NCBI RefSeq assembly: GCF_039376655.1
Contig: NZ_CP135000.1
Location: 62,001-126,000, forward strand
Origin: Buchnera aphidicola (Pseudoregma panicola)
GTDB taxonomy: Bacteria > Pseudomonadota > Gammaproteobacteria > Enterobacterales > Enterobacteriaceae
Reading direction: 5' to 3'
Length of the DNA stretch: 64,000 bases
How positions within the stretch are numbered: the stretch's first letter is position 1; every line of letters begins with the position of its first letter. Below the pieces are notes generated by a model. It saw only the letters and a program-made list of their open reading frames with translations, had not been told where the DNA came from and did no database searches. A program made the translations under genes and the position numbers. Of this stretch, positions 35,732 to 44,938 are shown in pieces.

Positions 35732-36085
35732 ATGACAAGAATAAAACGAGGAGTTACTGCAAGAGCTCGTCATAAAAAAGTTTTAAAAAAAGCAAAAGGA
35801 TATTATGGAGCTAGATCTAGAGTATATAGAGTTGCAAATCAAGCTGTTATAAAAGCTTCTCAATATGCATATAGAGATAGACGACAAAAAAAACGTCAGT
35901 TTAGAAAATTATGGATATCTAGAATAAATGCAGAAAGTAGATTATATAATCTGTCATATAGTAATTTTTTATATGGGTTAAGAATTTCTAAAATTATTAT
36001 TAATAGAAAAATTCTTTCAGAAATTTCTGTTTTTAATAAAGATTTGTTTAAAAATTTGATTACAGAAGTTAAAAGAAAAATATAA
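35732..36085 (+). CDS. rplT: 50S ribosomal protein L20
   Basis: Early-assembly 23S rRNA-binding protein; 117 residues (E. coli 118). Highly conserved: [56 protein letters not shown] and [16 protein letters not shown]. Among the best-preserved genes in the window, including arginine codons of the CGT type. It is followed by the long hairpin that separates it from pheS. Confidence 0.97.
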   Translation: MTRIKRGVTARARHKKVLKKAKGYYGARSRVYRVANQAVIKASQYAYRDRRQKKRQFRKLWISRINAESRLYNLSYSNFLYGLRISKIIINRKILSEISVFNKDLFKNLITEVKRKI

Positions 36086-36104
36086 AACGTTTATTTATTT
36101 TTAT

Positions 36105-36157
36105 TTTTTAATATTAAAAAAGCTTCCTTTTAATGGAAGCTTTTTTAATATTAAAAA
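36105..36157. terminator. Long hairpin between rplT and pheS (terminator or attenuator)
   Basis: A perfect 23-bp inverted repeat, arms 36105-36127 and 36135-36157, with a seven-base loop TTTTAAT. The GC-containing core is AAGCTTCC/GGAAGCTT, followed by T6 within the right arm, so it looks like a bidirectional intrinsic terminator extended by AT pairs. It occupies the place of the E. coli pheM attenuator, but I see no phenylalanine-rich leader peptide upstream. Confidence 0.85.
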
Positions 36158-36184
36158 TTTTTAAAACTTGATTTTATCAAAAAT

Positions 36185-37174
36185 ATGAATATAAATAAAA
36201 TTTATAAATTTTCAAAATTAATAATTACTATAATAAAAAATATAAATAGTATATATAAATTAAATAAGTTTAAAAAAAGAATTTTAGGAAAGAGTAGTTA
36301 TTTACATACTAAAATAAAAAAAATAAAGTTTTTAAATAAAAAACGAAAAATTGTTTTTGGAAAATTAATAAATAGATCTATAAATGTAATAAAAAAAAAT
36401 ATTTTTTTAAAAGAAAAATATATAAAAAAAAAATTTGCAAAAAATTTTAAAAAAAAAAGATTCTTTGATATTTCATTACCAGGAAAAAAATCTTTAAAGG
36501 GATCTATTCATCCAATAAGTAAATCAATTAACGAAATAGAAAATTTTTTTTATAATATTGGCTTTGACATAATAAGTGGATACGAAATTGAAGATGAATA
36601 TCACAATTTTACTGCTTTAAATATAACTAGAGATCATCCTTCTAGAAATTTACAGGATACTTTTTGGATAAATAAAAATATTTTATTAAGAACACAAACT
36701 TCAAACATGCAAATTCATGTAATGAAAAATAGAAATCTTCCAGTTAAAATTATTTCTATAGGAAAAGTCTATAGAAATGATAGTGATATTAAACATACAC
36801 CTATGTTTCATCAGGTAGAAGGGTTAATAATAAATAAAAAAATAAATTTTTCAAATTTAAAATGGATAATAAAAAATTTTTTAAAAAATTTTTTTAATAA
36901 TGATGTTTCTTTAAGATTTAGAAATTCATATTTTCCATTTACTGTTCCTTCAGCTGAAGTAGACATTAAAGAAAAAAATGGAAAATGGCTTGAAATATTA
37001 GGATGTGGTATGGTTCATCCTAATGTTTTAAAAAATATGAAAATTAATTGTAATAAGTATGTTGGATGTGCTTTTGGTATTGGTATAGAAAGATTGACAA
37101 TGTTAAAATATGGAATATTAGATTTAAGAAATTTTTTTGAAAATAATTTAAGTTTTTTAAATAAATTCAAATAA
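36185..37174 (+). CDS. pheS: Phenylalanyl-tRNA synthetase alpha subunit
   Basis: Catalytic subunit of the alpha2-beta2 class II synthetase charging tRNA-Phe. 329 residues (E. coli 327). The N-terminal coiled-coil (about 1-85) is lysine-rich and diverged. The catalytic domain has GSIHPISKSINEIE, motif 2 KVYRNDSDIKHTPMFHQVEG, the phenylalanine pocket around FPFTVPSAEVDI and ILGCGMVHPNVL, and motif 3 GIGIERLTMLKYGI. Start ATG 36185. Nine bases before pheT; the pair is the standard pheST unit. Confidence 0.95.
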   Translation: MNINKIYKFSKLIITIIKNINSIYKLNKFKKRILGKSSYLHTKIKKIKFLNKKRKIVFGKLINRSINVIKKNIFLKEKYIKKKFAKNFKKKRFFDISLPGKKSLKGSIHPISKSINEIENFFYNIGFDIISGYEIEDEYHNFTALNITRDHPSRNLQDTFWINKNILLRTQTSNMQIHVMKNRNLPVKIISIGKVYRNDSDIKHTPMFHQVEGLIINKKINFSNLKWIIKNFLKNFFNNDVSLRFRNSYFPFTVPSAEVDIKEKNGKWLEILGCGMVHPNVLKNMKINCNKYVGCAFGIGIERLTMLKYGILDLRNFFENNLSFLNKFK

Positions 37175-37183
37175 AGGTATAAT

Positions 37184-39577
37184 ATGAAAATTAGTAGAAA
37201 CTGGATAATGGAATGGATAAATTTTCCAATTAATTTTAATAAAATTTGCAAAAATTTGACAAAAATAGGAATAGAGATAGAAAAATATAATGAAATATGT
37301 ATGAGTTATAATAATTTGATGGTTGGTAAAATAATTTTAAAAAAAAAAATTTCTTTAGATAAAAACAATTTTTTTATGTATTTTATAAAAATAAAAAATA
37401 ATATTGTAGTAAAATCATTTTCTTTATTTAATTGTGAAATTAAAAAAAAATTTGTTGTTTCTACTTCTAAAAACGTATTTTCTCAAATAGTATATTCTTC
37501 TTTATTAAAATATCATCATTATAGTTCTGAATTTTTAATTTGCTCTCCTTTTTCTATTGGTATTTCTAATATAAAAAATGTTCCAATAAAATTACCTAGT
37601 TATTTTAATTTAAATGAAAATATTTCAAAAAAAATGAAAATTTTTGATTATGTAATTAAATTTAATATTCCTTATAATAGATTGAAAGAATTGAATTTGA
37701 TTGGAATTTGTAGAGAAATATATGCTATAAATAATGTAAATTTTAATTGTTTAAAAAACAGTTTAACAAAAAAAAAATGTAATAAAGATTATATAGAAGT
37801 TTTAATAGAAAAAAAAATAAATAATTATTGTTATTTAGGAAGACAATTAATTAAATTAAATATAAATATTGACACTCCATTATGGATTTTAAAAAGATTA
37901 AAGATATCTAATATAGAAAGTACAAATTTAATAAACGATATTATAAATTATGTATATTTAGAAACTGGAGAATATTTTCATTTTTTTGAATTTAATGATT
38001 TAAATAAAAAAATTTTTATAAAAGTTTTAAAACATTCTACAGAAATTAATGTATTTAAGAAAAAATTTTTTTTAAAAAAAAATAGTATAGTATTATGTAA
38101 TAAAAAAAAAATATTAATTTTTGGAAATAGTATTAATACTGAAAAGTATAATAATAATAAAAATAATATAAATATTTTTTTTGGATCTTTATTTTTAGGA
38201 AAAGAATTTTTTTTAAATATTAAAAAAGATAATTTTAAAAATAAAAAAATAGATCATTTTTGTAATAGTAATAATGTTGATTCTCAAATTTTTGCATTGA
38301 AATATATTACAAAAATAATTTTAATGATATGTGGAGGAATTTCTGAAAAAATAGTTAGTTTTAGAAATTTTAAAAAAAATGATAGAAAATATATTTTTTT
38401 ATATTATAGAAATATAAATAAAATTACTGGATGTATTTTAGAAAATGAAGTAATAGAAAATATATTAAAAAAATTAAATTATAAATTTTTTAAATGTAAA
38501 GATATGTGGAAAGTTTTTGTTCCTAATTATAGAAATGATATATTAATTGAAGAAGATATTATATCTGATATAATAAGATTTTATGGCATTGATAACATAC
38601 CTTATTTAATTCCAAATAATAAATATAATATTGTTTATAAAAGTTATAATAAAAATAATTTTATAAAAGAAATAAAATATTTTTTAATCTCTAAAGGTTA
38701 TAATGAGGTTATAAATTATAGTTTTATAAATTTAAATATTCATAAAATTTTTTCTAATAAATCAAATTGTATAAATATAAAAAATCCAATTTCTAAAAAT
38801 ATGTCTATTATGAGATCTTCTTTATTTCCAGGTTTGTTAGAAAATTTTATATATAATATAAACAGACAAAATAATTTTATTAAAATTTTTGAATTTGGTT
38901 TTTGTTATTTTAAAGATAAAAAAAAGTATTTAGGAATTAGTCAAAAAATGTTTTTGTCTTGTTTAATTTATAAAAATTCTAATTATGAATTGTTTAATTC
39001 TATTAATAAAGAACTAGATTTTTATGATTTAAAAGGTGATTTAGAATATATTTTTGAAATTTTTAGATTAAATGATAATATAAAATATATAAGTAAGAAT
39101 TTTATAGGTTTTGAAAACGAAATAAGTGCTGCTATATTTTTAGATAAAAAATGTATTGGAAAAATTGGAAAGTTAGATAAAAATGTTTTAAAAATGTTTA
39201 ATTTTAGTAAAAATGTTGATTTATTTTTATTTGAAATTTGTATAGAAAATATTAATAATAAAGAAATTTCAAATATAGATAAAATATCAGAATATCCAAA
39301 AATAAATAGAGACATTTCTATTATAGTTTTAGATAATATAAAATCTTATGATATAATTAGTTTTTGCAAAAAAATATTTTTTAAAAATTTAATAGATATT
39401 TATATTTTTGATGTTTATACAGGTAAAAATGTTTCTATAAATAAAAAAAGTATTTCAATAAGATTAATATTTCAGAGTTTAAAAAAAACTTTAAAAGAAG
39501 TTAATATAGATAATTTTATAGAAAAAAAATTAAAAATTTTAAAAAAAAAGTTTAATGCCATTATAAGAAAAAAATAA
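37184..39577 (+). CDS. pheT: Phenylalanyl-tRNA synthetase beta subunit, diverged
   Basis: Structural and tRNA-binding subunit of PheRS, normally also proofreading Tyr-tRNA-Phe in its B3/B4 domain. 797 residues (E. coli 795), so length is kept. The N-terminus ISRNWIMEWINFP and the C-terminal anticodon domain (ISEYPKINRDISIIVLD to the end) are recognisable, as are INYSFIN and NPISKNMSIMRSSLFPGLL. The OB-fold region (about 40-150) and the B3/B4 region are very diverged: the E. coli block containing HTDASHRYERG reads DHFCNSNNVDS, and GGIFGG is missing. Editing is therefore probably lost. In E. coli ihfA follows; here it is absent. Confidence 0.93.
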   Translation: MKISRNWIMEWINFPINFNKICKNLTKIGIEIEKYNEICMSYNNLMVGKIILKKKISLDKNNFFMYFIKIKNNIVVKSFSLFNCEIKKKFVVSTSKNVFSQIVYSSLLKYHHYSSEFLICSPFSIGISNIKNVPIKLPSYFNLNENISKKMKIFDYVIKFNIPYNRLKELNLIGICREIYAINNVNFNCLKNSLTKKKCNKDYIEVLIEKKINNYCYLGRQLIKLNINIDTPLWILKRLKISNIESTNLINDIINYVYLETGEYFHFFEFNDLNKKIFIKVLKHSTEINVFKKKFFLKKNSIVLCNKKKILIFGNSINTEKYNNNKNNINIFFGSLFLGKEFFLNIKKDNFKNKKIDHFCNSNNVDSQIFALKYITKIILMICGGISEKIVSFRNFKKNDRKYIFLYYRNINKITGCILENEVIENILKKLNYKFFKCKDMWKVFVPNYRNDILIEEDIISDIIRFYGIDNIPYLIPNNKYNIVYKSYNKNNFIKEIKYFLISKGYNEVINYSFINLNIHKIFSNKSNCINIKNPISKNMSIMRSSLFPGLLENFIYNINRQNNFIKIFEFGFCYFKDKKKYLGISQKMFLSCLIYKNSNYELFNSINKELDFYDLKGDLEYIFEIFRLNDNIKYISKNFIGFENEISAAIFLDKKCIGKIGKLDKNVLKMFNFSKNVDLFLFEICIENINNKEISNIDKISEYPKINRDISIIVLDNIKSYDIISFCKKIFFKNLIDIYIFDVYTGKNVSINKKSISIRLIFQSLKKTLKEVNIDNFIEKKLKILKKKFNAIIRKK

Positions 39578-39604
39578 ATTATTTATTTTTTATAAAAATT
39601 TATA

Positions 39605-39633
39605 TGTTGTTAATAAAATTAACAACATTTTTT
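39605..39633. terminator. Terminator between convergent pheT and glyS
   Basis: Ten-bp perfect stem TGTTGTTAAT (39605-39614) and ATTAACAACA (39618-39627) with loop AAA, followed by T6. Convergent position suggests use by both strands. It occupies the place where ihfA is found in E. coli. Confidence 0.75.
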
Positions 39634-39644
39634 GTTATATTTTT

Positions 39645-41588
39645 TTAAAAAATATATTTTAACTTTATTATTTTATTAAACTGTATTTTTATTTTTTTTA
39701 GAAGCAATATTCTATTATTTCTAATTTTTTTATTTTTGTCATTTATAAAAATTTTTTTAAACAATATATTAGTAATTTTACATATTATATCAATATAATA
39801 AAATATATGTTTATATTTTAATTTTTTTATCATGTTTTTTATATTTTTTTTAAATATTACGAGTATAAAATATAATTTTTTTTCTATATTATTATTAATA
39901 ATTTTTTCTTTAATTTTACTGTTTTTAAAAATTTTTTTATTTTTAATTATATTACTTATTCTTTTATATGTATTTTTTAAATTTTCTATATTTTTGTAGT
40001 TTGATATTTCTAATGTATTTTTATATATTAATATTGGTATTGTTTTAAATGTATTTATTGAAGATATAATAAAACATTTTTTTAAATTGTATTTTTTAAT
40101 TAGTAATGATAATATTTTTTTTTCAAAATATTTTATTATTTCTTTTTCTAAAATTTTATTTATTTTATTTTTTTTATATAAGTTTATAGAAATTTTTATT
40201 AATTTTATTAAATTAATGTTTATTTTTTTTTCTAACAAAATTCTTATTATTCCGTATGCGTTTTTTCTAATATAAAAAGGATCATTTTTACTATTTGGTT
40301 TTTCCCCAGAGATAAACAAACCTACTATAGTGTCTATTTTATCAGAAATTGAAATAATACATGAAATTTTGTATTTTGGTATTTTAGAATTATAAAATAT
40401 AGGATAATATTGTTCTTTTATAGCATATGATATTTTTTTATTTTTTTTTTCTTGCATTGCATATTTCATTCCTATATATCCTTGCATTTCTGGAAATTCA
40501 AATACCATATTTGTTAATAGATCACATTTAGATAATAAAGATGCTTGTATAACATTTTTTTTATTTATTTTAATTTTTTTAGATATCCAACATGATATTT
40601 TTTTTATTCTGATAGTTTTTTCAAAAAATGTTCCTAATTTTTTATGAAATATATGTTTTTTTAATTTATCTAAATTATCTATTAATTTTTTTTTTGCATC
40701 TAAATGTAAAAAAAAAATTATATCTCTTAATTTTTCATTAATAATATTTTCATTATCTATTTTTATTCTATAAGAATATTTTTTAGATACATTAGATATT
40801 ATTATAAAATAATTTGTTATATTATTTGATTTAGAATATATAATTAAACATTTTTGTGTAGTTTCTACAATATGTTTTATTAGTTTTGTATATATATTTA
40901 AAAATTTGTTATTAAACTTTCCTATATATATATTTGGCCATTCTATCATATAATTTATTTCTTCTAAAAAATTTTTGTTTAATATTAATTTTCCATCAAT
41001 TTTTTTTATTTTTTTTTTAATTTCTTTTAACATTGTTCTTTTTCTTTCTAAAGAATCTACTATAACTTTACCTTCTTTTTTAATTTTTTCTTTATAATCA
41101 GATACGTTTTTTAAATATATTTTTTTATTATTTTTTATAAAAAAATTTCCTAATGTATAATTTTTTGATTTTATATTTAATATTTTCAAATTAATTTTTT
41201 TATTTTCTAAAATACATAATATATTTCTAATAGGTCTTATAAATTTTGTTTTTGTATCATTCCAATACATAACTTTTACTAAATTTAATTTTTTTATAGA
41301 ATTAAATATTATTTCTTTTATGTCTTTAATTATTTTAATTAATATTTCTTTTTTGTTTTTTACTATTTTTTTTGTTTTAATATTTTCAATATATTTTTTT
41401 TTATATTTTAATTTATTTATTTTTATTGCTAATCTTCTAGATGTTGCATACCATATTATTTTATTATATTTTATAAATTTTTTTTTAAGTTCATTAATTA
41501 TATTTTTATAAAAAGATTTAACAATTTTCATTATATTTTTAGGTGGTAATTCTTCAGTTATAATTTCTAATAAAAAGTCTTTTTTCAA
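39645..41588 (-). CDS. glyS: Glycyl-tRNA synthetase beta subunit (TTG start)
   Basis: tRNA-binding subunit of the bacterial alpha2-beta2 glycyl-tRNA synthetase. 647 residues, shorter than E. coli (689), through internal and C-terminal losses. The N-terminus KKDFLLEIITEELPPKNI is diagnostic, followed by ATSRRLAI, NFLEEINYMIEWPNIYIGKF and DKIDTIVGLFISGEKPN SKNDPF-like sequence. The start is TTG at 41588 with AGGA about nine bases upstream; there is no suitable ATG. The C-terminal half is very rich in lysine, isoleucine and asparagine. It follows glyQ by 17 bases. Confidence 0.92.
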   Translation of the reverse strand: MKKDFLLEIITEELPPKNIMKIVKSFYKNIINELKKKFIKYNKIIWYATSRRLAIKINKLKYKKKYIENIKTKKIVKNKKEILIKIIKDIKEIIFNSIKKLNLVKVMYWNDTKTKFIRPIRNILCILENKKINLKILNIKSKNYTLGNFFIKNNKKIYLKNVSDYKEKIKKEGKVIVDSLERKRTMLKEIKKKIKKIDGKLILNKNFLEEINYMIEWPNIYIGKFNNKFLNIYTKLIKHIVETTQKCLIIYSKSNNITNYFIIISNVSKKYSYRIKIDNENIINEKLRDIIFFLHLDAKKKLIDNLDKLKKHIFHKKLGTFFEKTIRIKKISCWISKKIKINKKNVIQASLLSKCDLLTNMVFEFPEMQGYIGMKYAMQEKKNKKISYAIKEQYYPIFYNSKIPKYKISCIISISDKIDTIVGLFISGEKPNSKNDPFYIRKNAYGIIRILLEKKININLIKLIKISINLYKKNKINKILEKEIIKYFEKKILSLLIKKYNLKKCFIISSINTFKTIPILIYKNTLEISNYKNIENLKNTYKRISNIIKNKKIFKNSKIKEKIINNNIEKKLYFILVIFKKNIKNMIKKLKYKHIFYYIDIICKITNILFKKIFINDKNKKIRNNRILLLKKIKIQFNKIIKLKYIF

Positions 41589-41605
41589 TTTTTTATTTCC
41601 TATTT

Positions 41606-42502
41606 TTATTTTTTTTTATAATCTATATTATTTTTTATGCAATATTTAATTGCAATTAATTTTGATATGTTTCTTATTTTACATATATAATTGTGTCTTT
41701 CTGTAATAGAAAAACATTTTCTAGATTCCAATAAATTAAATTGATGTATAGACATTAATAGATGTTCATAAGAAGGAAATATCAAAGGATTTTTTAACAA
41801 AACTAATCTTTTTGATTCTCTTATATTTTTTTTAAAAAAAATAAATATTTCTTTAATATTAGATCTTTTAAAATTATATAAACTTTGTTCTATTTCATTA
41901 TATAAAAATATATCTTTATATTTTATTTTTTTATTTAATTTTTTACTCCATATTAATTCATATATATTGTTTTTGTTTTGTATATGCATAGCTATTCTTT
42001 CTAAACCATATGTTATTTCTACAGTAGATGGATTACATTCTAAATTTGCCATTTTTTGAAAATATGTAAATTGTGTAACTTCCATACCATTTATTCTTAC
42101 TTCCCAACCCACTCCTGAAGCTCCTATTGTTTTATTTTCCCAATTGTCTTCTATAAATTTTATATCTTGCATTTTAGGATTTATTTGTAGTTCTTTTAAT
42201 GATTTTATGTATTTTTTTTGTATATCTTTAGGAGGTGGATTTATTACAACTTGTATTTGATAATAATGTTGTAATCTACTATTACTTTTTCCATATCTGC
42301 TATCTGTTGGCCTTCTACATGCTTGTAAATATATTCTAGAAAACTTTTTTGATGATATAGAATTAAAGAAAGTTTCTTTATGAAATGTTCCAGCTCCAAC
42401 AGGCATGTCTAACGATGGAACTATAGTGCATCCGTTTTTTTCCCAAAAGTTTTCTATAGTTTTTATTATTTTTTGCAAGCAAAAAAATTTTTTTTTTTTC
42501 AT
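41606..42502 (-). CDS. glyQ: Glycyl-tRNA synthetase alpha subunit
   Basis: Catalytic class II subunit of glycyl-tRNA synthetase; 298 residues (E. coli 303). Clear family blocks: FWEKNGCTIVPSLDMPVGAG, YLQACRRPTDSRYGKSNSRL, QVVINPPP, IGASGVGWEVRINGMEVTQF and STVEITYGLERIAM. Start ATG 42502. First gene of glyQS, divergent from nfo across 89 bases that must hold both promoters. Confidence 0.96.
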   Translation of the reverse strand: MKKKKFFCLQKIIKTIENFWEKNGCTIVPSLDMPVGAGTFHKETFFNSISSKKFSRIYLQACRRPTDSRYGKSNSRLQHYYQIQVVINPPPKDIQKKYIKSLKELQINPKMQDIKFIEDNWENKTIGASGVGWEVRINGMEVTQFTYFQKMANLECNPSTVEITYGLERIAMHIQNKNNIYELIWSKKLNKKIKYKDIFLYNEIEQSLYNFKRSNIKEIFIFFKKNIRESKRLVLLKNPLIFPSYEHLLMSIHQFNLLESRKCFSITERHNYICKIRNISKLIAIKYCIKNNIDYKKK

Positions 42503-42591
42503 TTTTTTATTTTTTTTACATGTTTTTAAATATGTTAATATATTAATACTTTTTAATATATATTTTATTTTACATTTTTTAATAATTTTTT

Positions 42592-43434
42592 ATGGTTAAG
42601 TATATTGGCGCACATTTTAGTAGTTTAAATGGTTTAGATTCAGTTTTTTTTGAAGCTAACAAAATAAATGCTAATGCAATATCATTTTTTGTTAAAAGTC
42701 CAAGAAAATGGTTTGATAAAGAAATAGACAATAATTTAATAAAAAATTTTAAATATAATATGAAAAAATATAATTTTACATATAATCAAATATTACCTCA
42801 TGCTGGTTATTTAATAAATTTATGTAATCCAAATAAAAAAAAAAATTTTTTGTCAAAAAAATCTTTTTTATCAGAAATAATTATATGTAACAAATTAGGA
42901 ATAAAATATATTAATGTACATCCTGGAAATTATATAGAAAAAAATAATATTAAAACATGTTTTAAAATAGCTGCTAATGTAATTAATGAAATATTTTGTG
43001 AAACAAAAAATATTTCTATAGTATTAGAAAATACTTCAGGTATGGGTACTAGTATAGGTTATAAATTTGAACATTTATATGAATTAATAAATTTGGTTAA
43101 TGATACTTCTAGAATTGGAATTTGTATAGATACATGTCATTTATTTTCTTCTGGATATGATATAAGTAATATAGAAGGGATACAAAAAGTATTTTTTGAA
43201 TTTGATAAATTAATAGGATTTAATTATTTAAAAGGAATTCACTTAAATGATTCTATTGGATCCTTGGGAAGTAAAATTGATAGACATGAAAATTTAGGTT
43301 TTGGAAAAATAGGAAATGATATTTTTTCTTTTATAATGGAAAATAAAAAATTTGATAATATTCCAATTATATTAGAAACTAAAAGAAAACATCTTTTTAA
43401 AGATGAAATATTTTTTTTAAAATCCTTTTTTTAA
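42592..43434 (+). CDS. nfo: Endonuclease IV
   Basis: AP endonuclease of base excision repair with three zinc ions; 280 residues (E. coli 285). All metal ligands can be placed: LPHAGYLIN, NVHPGN, VLENTSG, CIDTCHLF, IHLNDSIG, KIDRHENLG and ILET. Start ATG 42592, at the conserved YIGAHFSSLNGL N-terminus. A retained DNA repair gene in a genome that has lost many. Followed by rplY after 15 bases, probably in one transcript. Confidence 0.95.
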   Translation: MVKYIGAHFSSLNGLDSVFFEANKINANAISFFVKSPRKWFDKEIDNNLIKNFKYNMKKYNFTYNQILPHAGYLINLCNPNKKKNFLSKKSFLSEIIICNKLGIKYINVHPGNYIEKNNIKTCFKIAANVINEIFCETKNISIVLENTSGMGTSIGYKFEHLYELINLVNDTSRIGICIDTCHLFSSGYDISNIEGIQKVFFEFDKLIGFNYLKGIHLNDSIGSLGSKIDRHENLGFGKIGNDIFSFIMENKKFDNIPIILETKRKHLFKDEIFFLKSFF

Positions 43435-43449
43435 TTTTTAGGTAAAAAT

Positions 43450-43746
43450 ATGAATACTGTTATTAAAGCATATTATAGAAATGATTTAGGTACAAAAAAT
43501 AGTAAAAGATTGAGAAAATATAAAAAATATCCGTGTATTTTATATTCAGTTAAAAATAAATCTATACCGATTTATTTAAAATTGAGTCAAATGTTAAAAT
43601 TAAAATTTATGGAAAATATTTATAAAAAAAATATTATAATTTCTTTGAATAAAGTTAATTATTTAGTAAAAATATTAGAAATTCAAAGACATGTGTTTAA
43701 AAATGAAATATTACATTTAGATTTTTTTTTATTAAAAATTTTATAA
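43450..43746 (+). CDS. rplY: 50S ribosomal protein L25
   Basis: 5S rRNA-binding protein L25; 98 residues (E. coli 94). Recognised by RNDLGTKNSKRLR, IPIYLKLSQ, and the C-terminal EIQRHVFKNEILHLDFFLL, which matches the E. coli pattern VQRHPYKPKLQHIDFV. TTTAGGT ribosome site before ATG 43450. Sequence is diverged but the whole domain is there. Confidence 0.92.
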   Translation: MNTVIKAYYRNDLGTKNSKRLRKYKKYPCILYSVKNKSIPIYLKLSQMLKLKFMENIYKKNIIISLNKVNYLVKILEIQRHVFKNEILHLDFFLLKIL

Positions 43747-44065
43747 ATTTTTTATTTAGTATTATTTTTTATATTTTGGATATAGATTGGCACGTATTAA
43801 CAATTTTTTATATAAATTTGTATTTTACGTGTCATTAATATTTTTTTATTTTTTTTTAAAAATATTTTTTTATTTTTTTAATTATTTTGATTAAAATTAA
43901 GATATTAAATTAAAAAAAAATTATCTTAACTTTTATAAAATATAATTTATATTTTCATAATTTTATATTTATAAAATATTTTTGATAAATAAAAAAATAT
44001 AAAGTAATTTTTTATAAAAAAAATAATTACTTGTAAATTTTTAATACTTATTATGAGAAATTTTT
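43747..44065 (+). other. Intergenic region rplY-rsmA with two stem-loops
   Basis: This 319-base stretch has no gene that I can support. It holds the rplY terminator and a second AT-rich inverted repeat (TTAAGATA at 43897-43904 with TATCTTAA at 43922-43929), followed by a T-run on the plus strand. The rest is low-complexity AT sequence, presumably with the rsmA promoter. Confidence 0.6.
43788..43858 (+). terminator. Terminator after rplY
   Basis: Arms TGGCACGTA (43788-43796) and TACGTGTCA (43826-43834), one G-U pair and a long AT-rich loop, followed by two T-runs (43840-43858). The GC content of the stem stands out from its surroundings. Confidence 0.7.
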
Positions 44066-44887
44066 ATGAATATATGTTTTAAAAAAAAAATTAAATTAAA
44101 AAAATCTCTTGGGCAAAATTTTTTAGTAGATATAAAAATAATTGAAAAAATTTTAAAATATGTCAGTCCTAAAATGCATGACAATTTTTTTGAAATAGGA
44201 GCTGGTTCTGGATGTTTAACAAAAATATTACATATCTATGTAAAAAATATGTTAGTAGTAGAAATTGATGATAATTTATATAAATTGTTAAAAAATTATT
44301 TTTTTAAAAAAAATGTTAACATTTTTAATGAAAATATATTGAAATTTAATTTTAAAAAAAAATTAAAAAATTATTTTCCTGTAAGAGTAATTGGCAATTT
44401 ACCTTATAATATTTCTATTGAAATAATATTTTATTGTGTAAAATTTTTAAAAAAAATAAAAGATATTTATTTTATGATTCAATACGAAGTTGCAAAAAAA
44501 ATATCAGCCAATGTTGGAAGTAAATTTTATGGAAAACTAAGTATATTTTTGCAGTATTATTTCAAAATAAAAATTCTTTTTAAAATTGGTCCTAGATCTT
44601 TTTATCCTGTTCCAAAAGTAAATTCATGTTTTGTAAAATTTGTTCCTACGAATAAATTTTTTGATAATAATCTTAATATAAAACATTTTAAATATATAGT
44701 TTCAACTGCATTTTCTAAAAGAAGAAAAATTTTAAAAAATAGTTTATCAGAAATATTTAATAAAAATATTTTTTTAAAACTGAACATTAATTCGTCATTA
44801 AGAGCTCAAAATATAACAATAATAGAATATTGCAAATTAACAAAATATTTTTCTAAAAATATTTTTAAAAATTTATATATTAATTAA
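44066..44887 (+). CDS. rsmA: 16S rRNA dimethyladenosine transferase RsmA (KsgA)
   Basis: Dimethylates A1518 and A1519 of 16S rRNA during late 30S assembly, using SAM. 273 residues, as in E. coli. Motifs: KKSLGQNFLVD, the SAM motif FFEIGAGSGCLTK, the catalytic NLPYNIS, MIQYEVAKKISA, PVPKVNSCFVKF and AFSKRRKILKNSL. Start ATG 44066. apaH follows after 51 bases; apaG, which separates them in E. coli, is absent. Confidence 0.96.
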   Translation: MNICFKKKIKLKKSLGQNFLVDIKIIEKILKYVSPKMHDNFFEIGAGSGCLTKILHIYVKNMLVVEIDDNLYKLLKNYFFKKNVNIFNENILKFNFKKKLKNYFPVRVIGNLPYNISIEIIFYCVKFLKKIKDIYFMIQYEVAKKISANVGSKFYGKLSIFLQYYFKIKILFKIGPRSFYPVPKVNSCFVKFVPTNKFFDNNLNIKHFKYIVSTAFSKRRKILKNSLSEIFNKNIFLKLNINSSLRAQNITIIEYCKLTKYFSKNIFKNLYIN

Positions 44888-44938
44888 GTTTTTATTGTTA
44901 TAATAACAAATATGTTTTTTTAATTTTTTTATAAAAAA

